Notes: generated from the letters alone by a model not told the origin. A stretch of DNA of 8,314 nt from Clostridia bacterium (GCA_017457345.1 JAFTHR010000110.1:1-8314); one strand, 5' to 3'. Shown: positions 1 through 6,268, numbered from the stretch's first letter. Numbers and translations: made by a program.

Positions 1-2390
1 AAGCGCAAGCGGAAGCAAGATTCTTAATGCTTTCGGCAAACAACATTTTGAAACTTGCCGACGGTAAATCGGTTATGTCGCCCACGCAAGATATGATTAT
101 CGGTGCGTACTGCTTAACCATCAAACGCCGTGAAGAAGGCAAGAAGTATGATGATCAAGGCAGACCGGATGAAAACGGTGAAGTGTATATCCCTCCCGTA
201 TATTCTTCCGAAAACGAAGCAATGATCGCTTACCAAACGAAGGTGGCGCACGAACAAGACGAAATGTACCTTAAGAGAGTGGTTGAACTCCCCGAAGGTA
301 AGTTCGAAGATTTGGAATTGCCGTACACCTGCCCCGTTCCCACGCAAGAAGAACAACAAGGTCAAACGTATATCAAGTCTGCGGAAGTTCGCTTGAATCC
401 TAAAACGGGCAAGAGAGAAGTTGTCGGCGTTATCAAAACGACGATCGGCCGCTTGATCTATAACGACGGTTTGCCCCAAGACTTGGGCTTCGTTAAGAGA
501 AACACGCCCGAATCCTATCTCCGTTTGGAAATGGATACCGAGTTTATCGGTAAGGAACGTGCTATCGGTAAAAAGCACCTTTCGAAGATTGTTGAAGCGT
601 CGTTTAGAACGGGTAAAGCACCCAAGGCTTCGTACGTGTTAGACGCAATGAAAGAACGCGGTTATAAGTATTCCACGCTTGCGGCTCTTACCATGTCGGT
701 ATTCGATATCAAGATCCCGCCTGAAAAGGAAGAAATTATCGCGAAAGCAGAAGCGGAAGTTTCTAAAATTACCAAGAAATATAACCGTGGTTTGCTCAAC
801 GAAGAAGAACGTTATAAGCAAGTTATCGAGCAATGGGAAGGCGCAACCGATAAGGTGGCAAAACTCTTGGAAGAACAAGGCAAGATCGATAAGTTCAATC
901 CTATTTGGATGATGGCAGACTCGAAAGCCCGTGGTTCGATCGACCAAATTAAACAACTTGCCGGTATGCGTGGTCTAATGGTGAACCCTCAAGGTAAAAA
1001 GATTGAAGTTCCCGTTAAATCGTGCTTTAGAAACGGTCTTTCCGTTCTCGAATACTTTATCTCCTCGCACGGTGGCCGTAAAGGTTTAACCGATACCGCT
1101 CTTAAAACGGCTGACTCCGGTTATTTGACTCGTCGTTTGGTAGACGTATCGCACGAAATCATTATCCGTGAAGACGATTGCTGCAACGGCAGAAAGCCCC
1201 AAGGCTTAGTAGTAAAGGCAATCAAGGATGCAGACGGGCGTGATATCGAATCGTTGAAGGATAGAATCCTTGGTAGATTTGCCGCTGCGGACGTGTTGAA
1301 TCCTACCACGGGTGAAGTGATCGTTCCCATGAACGGCTTTATCGACGAGAAGGAAGCGAAGGAAATCGTGGGGGCAGGTATCGAATCCGTGAATATCCGT
1401 AGCATCTTCGGGTGTAAATCTCACCTTGGCGTTTGCGCTAAGTGCTATGGTAAAAACATGGCAACCACGTTGCCCGTTCAAGTGGGTGAAGCAGTTGGTA
1501 CGATTGCCGCTCAATCTATCGGTGAACCTGGTACGCAGCTTACCATGCGTACGTTCCACACGGGTGGTATTGCTGCCACGGGGGACATCACGCAAGGTTT
1601 GCCTCGTGTAGAAGAATTGTTCGAAGTTAGAAAACCGAAGGGCTGCGCAACCATTTGTGAACACAAAGGTATCGTAGACATTCCGGAAACGACGGATAAC
1701 TTGAAACACGTGCGCGTGTTGGATGAACTCACGAACGAAGTATTGTTCGATTACGAATTGCCGTTCAACGCAGAAATCAAAGTAAAACAAGGCGAAGCGG
1801 TTGCGCCTGGCGTTCTTTTGAACACCGGTAGCGTTTACCCTCAAGATATTTTGCGCGTGAAAGGTGTGACGGGCGTTCAAGACTATATCTTGGAACAAGT
1901 ACAAACCGTTTACCGTTCGCAAGGCGTTGATATCAACGATAAACACATTGAAATTATCGTTCGCCAAATGCTCAAAAAAGTGCGCATTGAAAACGCAGGG
2001 GATACCTCCCTTCTTCCCGGTGAACTTGTGGATATGTCCACGTTCCAAGAAGAAAGCAGCAAAGCGCTTGCAAACGGCGGCAAACCCGCTCTTGCAAAAC
2101 GTGTGCTCCTTGGTATCACCAAAGCGGCACTCGCTACGGACAGTTTCTTGTCTGCAGCATCCTTCCAAGAAACTTCGAGAGTGCTTACCGAAGCGGCTAT
2201 CCGCACGAAGAAGGACTATCTCGTTGGCTTGAAAGAAAACGTTATTATCGGTAAATTGATTCCCGCAGGTACGGGCGTTAAGAACTATAAAGGTCTTGCA
2301 CCTCAATATATCGGTTCTTACGCAAAAGCCGCAGAAGAAATTGCGGTGGCTGAATCGGAAGAAGCAACTGCTTCGGAAAGCGCCGAATAA
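1..2390 (+). CDS. rpoC: DNA-directed RNA polymerase subunit beta' (5'-truncated)
   Basis: This is the largest catalytic subunit of RNA polymerase. The frame is open from base 3 and starts in the segment that normally follows the NADFDGD magnesium-binding loop, so about the first third of the protein, including the catalytic aspartates and the N-terminal zinc site, lies outside the window. The C-terminal zinc site is visible: Cys codon 1179 (followed by a second Cys at 1182), then Cys at 1413, 1434 and 1443 in the C-X6-C-X2-C arrangement. The bridge helix/trigger-loop region follows, with GEAVGTIAAQSIGEPGTQL and then TMRTFHTGG; the catalytic Met, Arg and His codons are at 1545, 1548 and 1557. 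No large insertion interrupts the trigger loop, unlike the gammaproteobacterial form. The protein ends in KENVIIGKLIPAGTG plus an acidic Ala/Glu/Ser tail. Two tandem TAA stops (2388-2393) precede a terminator. The ATG at 27 is an internal methionine, not the start. rpoB is expected just upstream. Confidence 0.98.
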   Translation, partial: AQAEARFLMLSANNILKLADGKSVMSPTQDMIIGAYCLTIKRREEGKKYDDQGRPDENGEVYIPPVYSSENEAMIAYQTKVAHEQDEMYLKRVVELPEGKFEDLELPYTCPVPTQEEQQGQTYIKSAEVRLNPKTGKREVVGVIKTTIGRLIYNDGLPQDLGFVKRNTPESYLRLEMDTEFIGKERAIGKKHLSKIVEASFRTGKAPKASYVLDAMKERGYKYSTLAALTMSVFDIKIPPEKEEIIAKAEAEVSKITKKYNRGLLNEEERYKQVIEQWEGATDKVAKLLEEQGKIDKFNPIWMMADSKARGSIDQIKQLAGMRGLMVNPQGKKIEVPVKSCFRNGLSVLEYFISSHGGRKGLTDTALKTADSGYLTRRLVDVSHEIIIREDDCCNGRKPQGLVVKAIKDADGRDIESLKDRILGRFAAADVLNPTTGEVIVPMNGFIDEKEAKEIVGAGIESVNIRSIFGCKSHLGVCAKCYGKNMATTLPVQVGEAVGTIAAQSIGEPGTQLTMRTFHTGGIAATGDITQGLPRVEELFEVRKPKGCATICEHKGIVDIPETTDNLKHVRVLDELTNEVLFDYELPFNAEIKVKQGEAVAPGVLLNTGSVYPQDILRVKGVTGVQDYILEQVQTVYRSQGVDINDKHIEIIVRQMLKKVRIENAGDTSLLPGELVDMSTFQEESSKALANGGKPALAKRVLLGITKAALATDSFLSAASFQETSRVLTEAAIRTKKDYLVGLKENVIIGKLIPAGTGVKNYKGLAPQYIGSYAKAAEEIAVAESEEATASESAE

Positions 2391-2407
2391 TAAAAACAAC
2401 GCAACAA

Positions 2408-2440
2408 ACGCCCTCTACCTATCGGTAGGGGGTGTTTTTT
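2408..2440 (+). terminator. Intrinsic terminator of the rpoC operon
   Basis: Arms 2408-2419 and 2424-2435 form a 12-bp stem that includes G-U pairs, with a TATC loop, followed directly by a run of six T (2435-2440). It starts 17 bases after the rpoC stop and lies just upstream of the next promoter, so it separates the polymerase operon from the dehydratase gene. Confidence 0.9.
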
Positions 2441-2464
2441 GCGCTATTTTCCAAAAAATGCCTA

Positions 2465-2493
2465 TTGACAAGCGCGCCTGCGTGTGTTATAAT
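2465..2493 (+). promoter_or_regulatory. Exact-consensus vegetative promoter for the dehydratase gene
   Basis: A TTGACA -35 box (2465-2470) and a TATAAT -10 box (2488-2493) are separated by exactly 17 bases. A TG extended -10 element (2485-2486) sits one base before the -10. Every element matches the housekeeping sigma-70/SigA consensus. Transcription should begin near 2500, which bears on the start codon of the gene downstream. Confidence 0.9.
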
Positions 2494-2530
2494 GAATTAG
2501 ATAAAAATGCGTTTTTATTCGGGGCATATT

Positions 2531-4417
2531 ATGAATCAACGAAAACACGTTTCAATGAGAAAAACAGTATTAATTATTGCCGACTATTTATCGGTGACGG
2601 TTGCTATGTCGCTTGCATTCGTAGTTTGTATGCACGGCACGCCGCTCGGTAGAATTCAATGGATAATTGTAGCGGCGAATATGTTGCTAAACGCTCTTGT
2701 TTTTTGGTTAGCCGGGTTATATTCGGTTGGATTTTCTTCCGTCGGTGTGTTCGACGCCATAAAATCCTGTTTCGCCGTTGGGATAATACTGCTCGTGAAC
2801 GAAGTTTTCGTTGTGCTTTCTAGTCAACAGTTTATGCCCTATACCGTGCCCATTGTGTATGCCCTTTTGCTCTTTTGTTTCACGGTTGGCGTTCGCTTTT
2901 CAAAGCGTGCGTTGGGGGTAATTAATTATTACATAACGGTCAATAAAAATAAGCCGATCCAAGTTATGGTTATCGGCGCAGGGGAAGCGGGCGTAATGCT
3001 CATTAAGGAGATGGTCACTTCTACCAAGGTTTCCTATCACCCCGTATGTATTCTAGACGACGATTTGAATAAACTCGGCAAAACGATTTATAACGTGAAG
3101 GTCGTGGGGCAAATTGCCGACGTGCAAATGTACGTGACTAAGTATAAAATCGACGAGATTTTCGTGGCAATGCCGTCCGTTGGAGCAAAGCGGCTCGGTA
3201 AAATTGCACAAGAGTGCAACCGTTGCAACTGTCCCGTAAAGATTTTGCCCGGGCTTTACCAAATTGCAAACGGGCAAGTGTCCGTTTCTCAACTTCGAAA
3301 CGTGGAAGTAGCAGACTTGCTCGGTAGAGAGCAAATCAACGTAAATATCCACGAAATTATGGGATATATCGAAGAAAAAACGGTGCTCGTAACGGGCGGT
3401 GGTGGCTCAATCGGTAGCGAACTTTGCCGGCAAATCGCTTCGCATAACCCGAAACTTTTAATTATTTTGGATTCTTATGAAAACGGCGCGTACGAGATAG
3501 AGCAAGAACTCAAACGAACGAATCCAAAAGTTTCGCTATTAACCCTTGTGGCGAGCATTCGCGATTACAACCGTATGCGGGATATCTTTGAGAAATACCG
3601 TCCGCAAATCGTGTTCCACGCCGCGGCGCACAAACACGTGCCGCTAATGGAAACGAGCCCGCACGAAGCGGTGAAAAACAACGTGTTCGGCACGATCAAC
3701 GTGGCAAGTTGCGCCAACGAGTTCGGAGTGGAAACGTTCGTGCAAATTTCAACGGATAAAGCGGTGAACCCTACCAACGTAATGGGGGCAACCAAACGAA
3801 TTTGCGAAATGATCGTACAAACGTTCGGTCGCCACAGCGAAAAAACGAACTTCGTTGCCGTGCGCTTTGGGAACGTGTTAGGCTCGAACGGCTCGGTAAT
3901 TCCCTTGTTCAAAAAACAAATTGCCGAAGGTGGACCCGTCACGGTCACCCATAAGGATATTATTCGGTATTTTATGACGATTCCCGAAGCAGTTTCCTTA
4001 GTGCTCCAAGCAGGCGTTTACGCCCAAAAAGGACAGATTTTCGTGCTGGATATGGGTGAACCCGTTCGGATTTACGATTTAGCGTATAACCTTATTAAAC
4101 TTTCGGGGTACGAGCCGAACGTGGATATTCCTATCGTTTGCACGGGTTTGCGCCCCGGCGAAAAACTCTTTGAAGAGCGTTTGATGGAAGAAGAAGGTTT
4201 GCAACAAACGGAAAACGGCTTAATTAGCATTGCAAAGCCTTTGGAGATAGACGAAGAGTATTTTAAAGCGGTAATGGAAGAACTCCGCGTACATACCTTT
4301 AACGAACATGACGACGTGAAGGAAACGATTAAGAAAATCGTTCCTACGTACCAAACGGAAAGCAAAGGTTCTAAGGCTTTGGAACAAGTTGTTTCTATGC
4401 AGGAAGAAGCGGTATAA
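2531..4417 (+). CDS. Membrane-bound nucleotide-sugar 4,6-dehydratase/epimerase, CapD/WbpM/PglF type polysaccharide biosynthesis protein
   Basis: A 628-residue inner-membrane enzyme with the full-length CapD/WbpM/PglF architecture. About four hydrophobic helices occupy roughly residues 8-130. A first Rossmann-like domain follows with GAGEAG at 149-154, then the catalytic extended SDR domain with TGGGGSIG at 288-295 for NAD(P) binding. The active-site segment STDKAVNPTNVMGATK covers 407-422. Met418 stands where soluble relatives have the catalytic Tyr, and Lys422 follows in the usual +4 position. The long membrane-bound members are known to use this Ser-Met-Lys arrangement, and characterised ones are UDP-GlcNAc 4,6-dehydratases that start bacillosamine, QuiNAc or similar sugar pathways. 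The exact substrate cannot be read from the sequence. The ATG at 2531 is chosen because the promoter predicts a transcript start near 2500 and a GGGG site lies six bases upstream. The in-frame ATG at 2507 would have almost no leader. The gene is monocistronic with tandem TAA stops. No other sugar gene is adjacent, so its pathway partners lie elsewhere. Confidence 0.93.
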   Translation: MNQRKHVSMRKTVLIIADYLSVTVAMSLAFVVCMHGTPLGRIQWIIVAANMLLNALVFWLAGLYSVGFSSVGVFDAIKSCFAVGIILLVNEVFVVLSSQQFMPYTVPIVYALLLFCFTVGVRFSKRALGVINYYITVNKNKPIQVMVIGAGEAGVMLIKEMVTSTKVSYHPVCILDDDLNKLGKTIYNVKVVGQIADVQMYVTKYKIDEIFVAMPSVGAKRLGKIAQECNRCNCPVKILPGLYQIANGQVSVSQLRNVEVADLLGREQINVNIHEIMGYIEEKTVLVTGGGGSIGSELCRQIASHNPKLLIILDSYENGAYEIEQELKRTNPKVSLLTLVASIRDYNRMRDIFEKYRPQIVFHAAAHKHVPLMETSPHEAVKNNVFGTINVASCANEFGVETFVQISTDKAVNPTNVMGATKRICEMIVQTFGRHSEKTNFVAVRFGNVLGSNGSVIPLFKKQIAEGGPVTVTHKDIIRYFMTIPEAVSLVLQAGVYAQKGQIFVLDMGEPVRIYDLAYNLIKLSGYEPNVDIPIVCTGLRPGEKLFEERLMEEEGLQQTENGLISIAKPLEIDEEYFKAVMEELRVHTFNEHDDVKETIKKIVPTYQTESKGSKALEQVVSMQEEAV

Positions 4418-4419
4418 TA

Positions 4420-4453
4420 AAAGAGCCGCCCGTTTAAACGGGTGGCTCTTTTT
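4420..4453. terminator. Bidirectional terminator between convergent dehydratase and PH-domain genes
   Basis: A 16-bp nearly perfect palindrome (arms 4420-4435 and 4436-4451, one G-U pair; the innermost TTAA would form the loop) is followed by T on the plus strand (4449-4453). On the minus strand it is followed by TTTTATTAT. It starts three bases after the dehydratase stop and ends nine bases before the stop of the convergent PH-domain gene, so it can serve both. Confidence 0.9.
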
Positions 4454-4462
4454 AATTTTTTA

Positions 4463-4864
4463 TTAGTTGAATATATTTTGATTGATCCCTTTTGCTGAGA
4501 TAAACGGAATTAAATAGTTTTTCAAACCTTCGGGGTTTTTTACGCCTTGCGTATTGATATCCCAGTTTCCGATTACGTCAACTTTCACGTCGCCATACCC
4601 AAAAATTCTACCCCAGAAAGGCTTATTAATGCTAACGCCCAAAATAGAGGTCATTGCGCTGCGTTCTTCGCTCTTGTTTAAAATACCTTTTTTCACAACG
4701 ATATAAGAATCGTAGAATTCAATTTTTTCGTTCTTAAGGGCGATAATTCTAACAATCATAACGATTAAAGGTACGATTAACCAACAAAAAAGGATGCACC
4801 AGAAAGAAACTCCGCGCCAAGCGCTTTTGGTTGCTACGTAATTAGGTTGTTCAGTTGTCTGCAT
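4463..4864 (-). CDS. Small membrane protein with bacterial PH domain (YdbS/bPH2-like)
   Basis: A 133-residue protein. Residues 1-18 are polar, residues 19-43 form one long hydrophobic helix (WCILFCWLIVPLIVMIVRII), and the rest resembles the bacterial pleckstrin-homology domain of the YdbS/bPH2 family: KIEFYDSYIVVKKGILNK (47-64), an ERSAMTSILGVSI strand, and the typical GRIFGYGDVKVDVIG segment (85-99). Many relatives have two membrane helices before the PH domain; only one long one is evident here. The PH fold is expected on the cytoplasmic side, but its ligand or partner is not known and no enzymatic residues are seen. The ATG start at 4864 has an AAAAGGAG site seven bases upstream. It is transcribed divergently from the XRE regulator and has a near-consensus promoter that overlaps a candidate operator. 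Its GC is lower than that of the flanking housekeeping genes. The family call is firm; the biological role is not. Confidence 0.85.
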   Translation of the reverse strand: MQTTEQPNYVATKSAWRGVSFWCILFCWLIVPLIVMIVRIIALKNEKIEFYDSYIVVKKGILNKSEERSAMTSILGVSINKPFWGRIFGYGDVKVDVIGNWDINTQGVKNPEGLKNYLIPFISAKGINQNIFN

Positions 4865-4893
4865 ATTTTTTCTCCTTTTATGATATTACATAT

Positions 4894-4922
4894 ATTATAT
4901 ACCAAAAAAATTGGTAAGTCAA
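4894..4922 (-). promoter_or_regulatory. Promoter of the PH-domain gene
   Basis: Read on the minus strand, TTGACT (4917-4922) and TATAAT (4894-4899) are separated by exactly 17 bases. The spacer is the inverted repeat TACCAATTTTTTTGGTA. The -10 box lies 29 bases upstream of the ATG (4864), leaving a leader of about 20 bases that contains the ribosome binding site. With such boxes the promoter should be strong unless repressed. Confidence 0.85.
4900..4916. promoter_or_regulatory. Candidate operator O1 (perfect 6-5-6 inverted repeat)
   Basis: TACCAA-AAAAA-TTGGTA is a perfect inverted repeat with 6-bp arms. It occupies exactly the 17-bp spacer of the PH-gene promoter, from the base after the -35 box to the base before the -10 box. 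A protein bound here would exclude RNA polymerase. The adjacent XRE-type protein is the natural candidate because small regulators of this family usually bind short inverted repeats near their own gene. Binding is inferred, not shown. Confidence 0.7.
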
Positions 4923-4928
4923 GTATTT

Positions 4929-4945
4929 TACTAAGATTTTTGGTA
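4929..4945. promoter_or_regulatory. Candidate operator O2 (imperfect 6-5-6 inverted repeat)
   Basis: TACTAA-GATTT-TTGGTA has the same 6-5-6 geometry and the same right arm as O1, with one mismatch in the left arm. Its centre is 29 bp from the centre of O1, close to three helical turns. It ends 12 bases before the ATG of the XRE gene, where a bound protein could block that gene's transcription. I found no convincing -35/-10 pair for the XRE gene in this region. Confidence 0.6.
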
Positions 4946-4957
4946 AATTATATATAT

Positions 4958-5158
4958 ATGAAACAAATTCGATTTTCAGAAAACCTAAAAGAACTTAGAA
5001 AGGAAAAAAGAATTACGCAGGGTGCACTTGCAAAGGTATTAGGTGTTGACCAACGGACGATTAGTGCGTGGGAGAACGAAATATGCGAGCCAAATTATGC
5101 AACCCTTTTAAAGTTGTGTGAATTTTTTGATGAATCGATAGAGGATATGTTAACTTGA
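4958..5158 (+). CDS. Small XRE-family (Cro/C1-type) helix-turn-helix transcriptional regulator
   Basis: A 66-residue protein that is almost entirely a Cro/C1 helix-turn-helix domain. LKELRKEKRITQGALAKVLG (10-29) gives helices 1 and 2, and VDQRTISAWENEICEPNY (30-47) the recognition helix and following turn. LLKLCEFFDESIEDML (50-65) is the usual closing helix. There is no effector or dimerisation extension, so it is a minimal repressor-like protein. The ATG at 4958 is preferred because the protein then starts at the normal N-terminus of the domain. The frame is open further upstream, but that extension would run through the operators into the divergent gene. The ribosome binding site is poor (only AT repeats before the ATG), so expression may be low or from a very short leader. 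It probably controls itself and the divergent PH-domain gene through the 17-bp repeats between them. Hand count gives about 37% GC over 4981-5160. Confidence 0.85.
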   Translation: MKQIRFSENLKELRKEKRITQGALAKVLGVDQRTISAWENEICEPNYATLLKLCEFFDESIEDMLT

Positions 5159-5168
5159 TAATAAATAA

Positions 5169-5199
5169 AAACCCTGTTTGTTGTCCACAAACAGGGTTT
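5169..5199. terminator. Bidirectional terminator between the XRE gene and the rpsF-ssb-rpsR operon
   Basis: A perfect 13-bp stem (AAACCCTGTTTGT at 5169-5181 pairing with 5187-5199) carries a TGTCC loop. On the minus strand it is followed by TTTTTATTTATT, which suits termination after rpsR (stop at 5215). On the plus strand a weaker T tract (5203-5206) follows, and it lies 10 bases after the XRE stop. It serves both convergent units. Confidence 0.92.
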
Positions 5200-5214
5200 A
5201 CGTTTTATTGAGAA

Positions 5215-5463
5215 TTACTCGCCTTTGAAAGGGAGCAAAGCAGCGATTCTAGCACGTTTAATTGCGTTCGCAACCTTCTTTTGGTGTGCAGCGCACGTAC
5301 CGCTCATTCTGCGGGGAACGATTTTACCGCCTTCCGTAACGTATTTCTTTAAACGATTCACGTCCTTGTAATCGATTTCGGAAACCTTTTCTTGACAGAA
5401 AGCGCAAACCTTTTTACGAGGCATTTTCTTATATACCTTTTTAACGGCAGTCTTTTCTTCCAT
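5215..5463 (-). CDS. rpsR: Small ribosomal subunit protein bS18 (zinc-binding type)
   Basis: An 82-residue ribosomal protein that binds the 30S platform together with S6. The core bS18 signature is present: IDYKDVNRLKKYVTEGGKI (30-48), then PRRMSGTCAAHQKKVANAIK, ending RARIAALLPFKGE. It carries the complete set of metal ligands, Cys20-X2-Cys23 and Cys57-X2-His60, so it belongs to the zinc-binding (C+) class of S18. Many Bacillota, including Bacillus subtilis, have a form without these cysteines. The ATG at 5463 has AAAGGAG eight bases upstream. It is the last gene of the rpsF-ssb-rpsR operon, 37 bases after the ssb stop, and is followed by a strong terminator. Confidence 0.97.
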   Translation of the reverse strand: MEEKTAVKKVYKKMPRKKVCAFCQEKVSEIDYKDVNRLKKYVTEGGKIVPRRMSGTCAAHQKKVANAIKRARIAALLPFKGE

Positions 5464-5500
5464 GATATTAACTCCTTTAATAATTTTTGTCCCTTATAAA

Positions 5501-5914
5501 TTAGAAGGGAATGTCGCTATCGTCATCCATAGATTGGAGGACGGGCTTTCTTTTAGCGGGAGCATTTTGGCGGGGTTCTTCGTCGAAACCGTCACCTGCT
5601 TTCGGCGTCAAGAATTCAATATCTTGCACGATAATGTCTACAGCGGTGCGTTTTACGCCTTGGTTATCTTCGTAGTTGCGAAGTTGGATGCTACCACTAA
5701 CGGCAACTTTGTTGCCTTTCTTGGTATAGCGAGCGATCGTTTCAGCCGTTGCGCGCCAAGCGGTGCAGTTGAAAAAGTCCGTTTGACGTTCGCCGTCTTG
5801 ACCGGAATAGTTGCGGTTTACAGCGATTGCAAAGTGGCATACCGCAACGCCGCCGGGCGTTTCGGTGAGTTCAGGGTCGCGCGTTAAATTACCGATTAAA
5901 AATACTTTGTTCAT
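5501..5914 (-). CDS. ssb: Single-stranded DNA-binding protein
   Basis: A 137-residue SSB that coats single-stranded DNA during replication, recombination and repair. The OB fold covers about residues 1-105: MNKVFLIGNLTRDPEL at the N-terminus, FAIAVNRNY, and the TDFFNCTAWR strand, whose Trp53 matches a known DNA-stacking position. GNKVAVSGSIQLRNYED follows. The C-terminus is MDDDSDIPF, the acidic tip that recruits replication and repair proteins. The linker between OB fold and tip is only about 25 residues and lacks long Gly/Gln/Pro tracts, so the protein is shorter than the roughly 170-180 residues of the B. subtilis and E. coli proteins. The ATG at 5914 has a CAGGA site seven bases upstream. 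It sits between rpsF (18-base gap) and rpsR, the classical Bacillota arrangement, and is co-transcribed with both. Confidence 0.97.
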   Translation of the reverse strand: MNKVFLIGNLTRDPELTETPGGVAVCHFAIAVNRNYSGQDGERQTDFFNCTAWRATAETIARYTKKGNKVAVSGSIQLRNYEDNQGVKRTAVDIIVQDIEFLTPKAGDGFDEEPRQNAPAKRKPVLQSMDDDSDIPF

Positions 5915-5932
5915 AATGTTTTCCTGTTTTAA

Positions 5933-6217
5933 TTAGTTAATTTTCGTAATCATACGTCTCAACAAATCGCCGTCGATACTTGCAACACGTTCAAGTTCGT
6001 TAAGAACAGCCGCGTCAGCTTCGAACGTCATCAACACGAAGTAGGCTTCGTTTTTGAACTGAATGGGGTAAGCGGTTTTCTTCGTTCCCCATTTGTCCGT
6101 AGAAACCACAGCGCCGTTCATCGATTTAACTACGTTTTCGTACTTTTCGACTTCTGCTGCCTTTCCTTCGTCCGTCAGGTCGTTGTTGAGCAAATAGAGC
6201 ATTTCGTATTTTGCCAT
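5933..6217 (-). CDS. rpsF: Small ribosomal subunit protein bS6
   Basis: A 94-residue ribosomal protein that forms a heterodimer with S18 on the central domain of 16S rRNA. MAKYEMLYLLNNDL matches the first beta strand of bS6. KWGTKKTAYPIQFKNEAYFVLMTFEA is the conserved central sheet, and the ending ELERVASIDGDLLRRMITKI is the conserved C-terminal part without a polyglutamate tail. The start is set at ATG 6217, which has a full AGGAGG (6226-6231) eight bases upstream. An in-frame GTG at 6226 would give three more residues but overlaps the Shine-Dalgarno sequence itself and cannot use it. This is the first gene of the rpsF-ssb-rpsR operon. Its leader contains a hairpin and CCG element suited to feedback by the S6:S18 complex. 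Confidence 0.97.
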   Translation of the reverse strand: MAKYEMLYLLNNDLTDEGKAAEVEKYENVVKSMNGAVVSTDKWGTKKTAYPIQFKNEAYFVLMTFEADAAVLNELERVASIDGDLLRRMITKIN

Positions 6218-6234
6218 ATTTTCCACCTCCTGGT

Positions 6235-6268
6235 CTTATTCGGTGCGCCGCGCTCGCAACGCACAAGG
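6235..6268 (-). promoter_or_regulatory. Candidate S6:S18-binding leader element of rpsF mRNA
   Basis: On the minus strand the leader folds into a 9-bp hairpin: GUGCGUUGC (6264-6256), loop GAGC, GCGGCGCAC (6251-6243), with two G-U pairs. It is immediately followed by CCG (6243-6241, the first C shared with the stem). Short flanks CUU (6267-6265) and AAG (6237-6235) could close an outer stem. A CCG presented in a bulge between a stem and a hairpin is the described S6:S18 complex-binding motif, found upstream of rpsF/rpsR operons in many phyla, and it mimics the 16S rRNA site. Position and CCG fit; the outer stem is weak here. Confidence 0.6.

Noticed and set aside
1206..2399. A long open frame of 397 codons on the minus strand opposite rpoC
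   Set aside because: The translation is rich in Cys, Phe, Arg and His with no domain pattern, typical of the antisense of a highly expressed gene. It covers conserved rpoC sequence and has no ribosome binding site evident.
2507..2530. ATG 2507 as the start of the dehydratase
   Set aside because: The consensus promoter predicts a transcript start near 2500, leaving about seven bases and no ribosome binding site. ATG 2531 has GGGG six bases upstream.
4847..4957. N-terminal extension of the XRE regulator upstream of ATG 4958
   Set aside because: The extension would run through both inverted repeats and into the divergent PH-domain gene, and the added residues do not resemble any part of the family.
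5464..5500. Inverted repeat CCCTT/AAGGG between ssb and rpsR as a terminator or attenuator
   Set aside because: Only five base pairs with mismatches inside and no T tract. The gap is short and rpsR has its own good ribosome binding site, so co-transcription is more likely.
5462..5887. Plus-strand open frame of 141 codons opposite ssb
   Set aside because: It mirrors the ssb reading frame, lacks a sensible start signal and overlaps a clearly conserved gene.
6218..6226. GTG 6226 as the start of rpsF
   Set aside because: It overlaps the AGGAGG sequence, whereas ATG 6217 has ideal spacing and matches the usual bS6 N-terminus.
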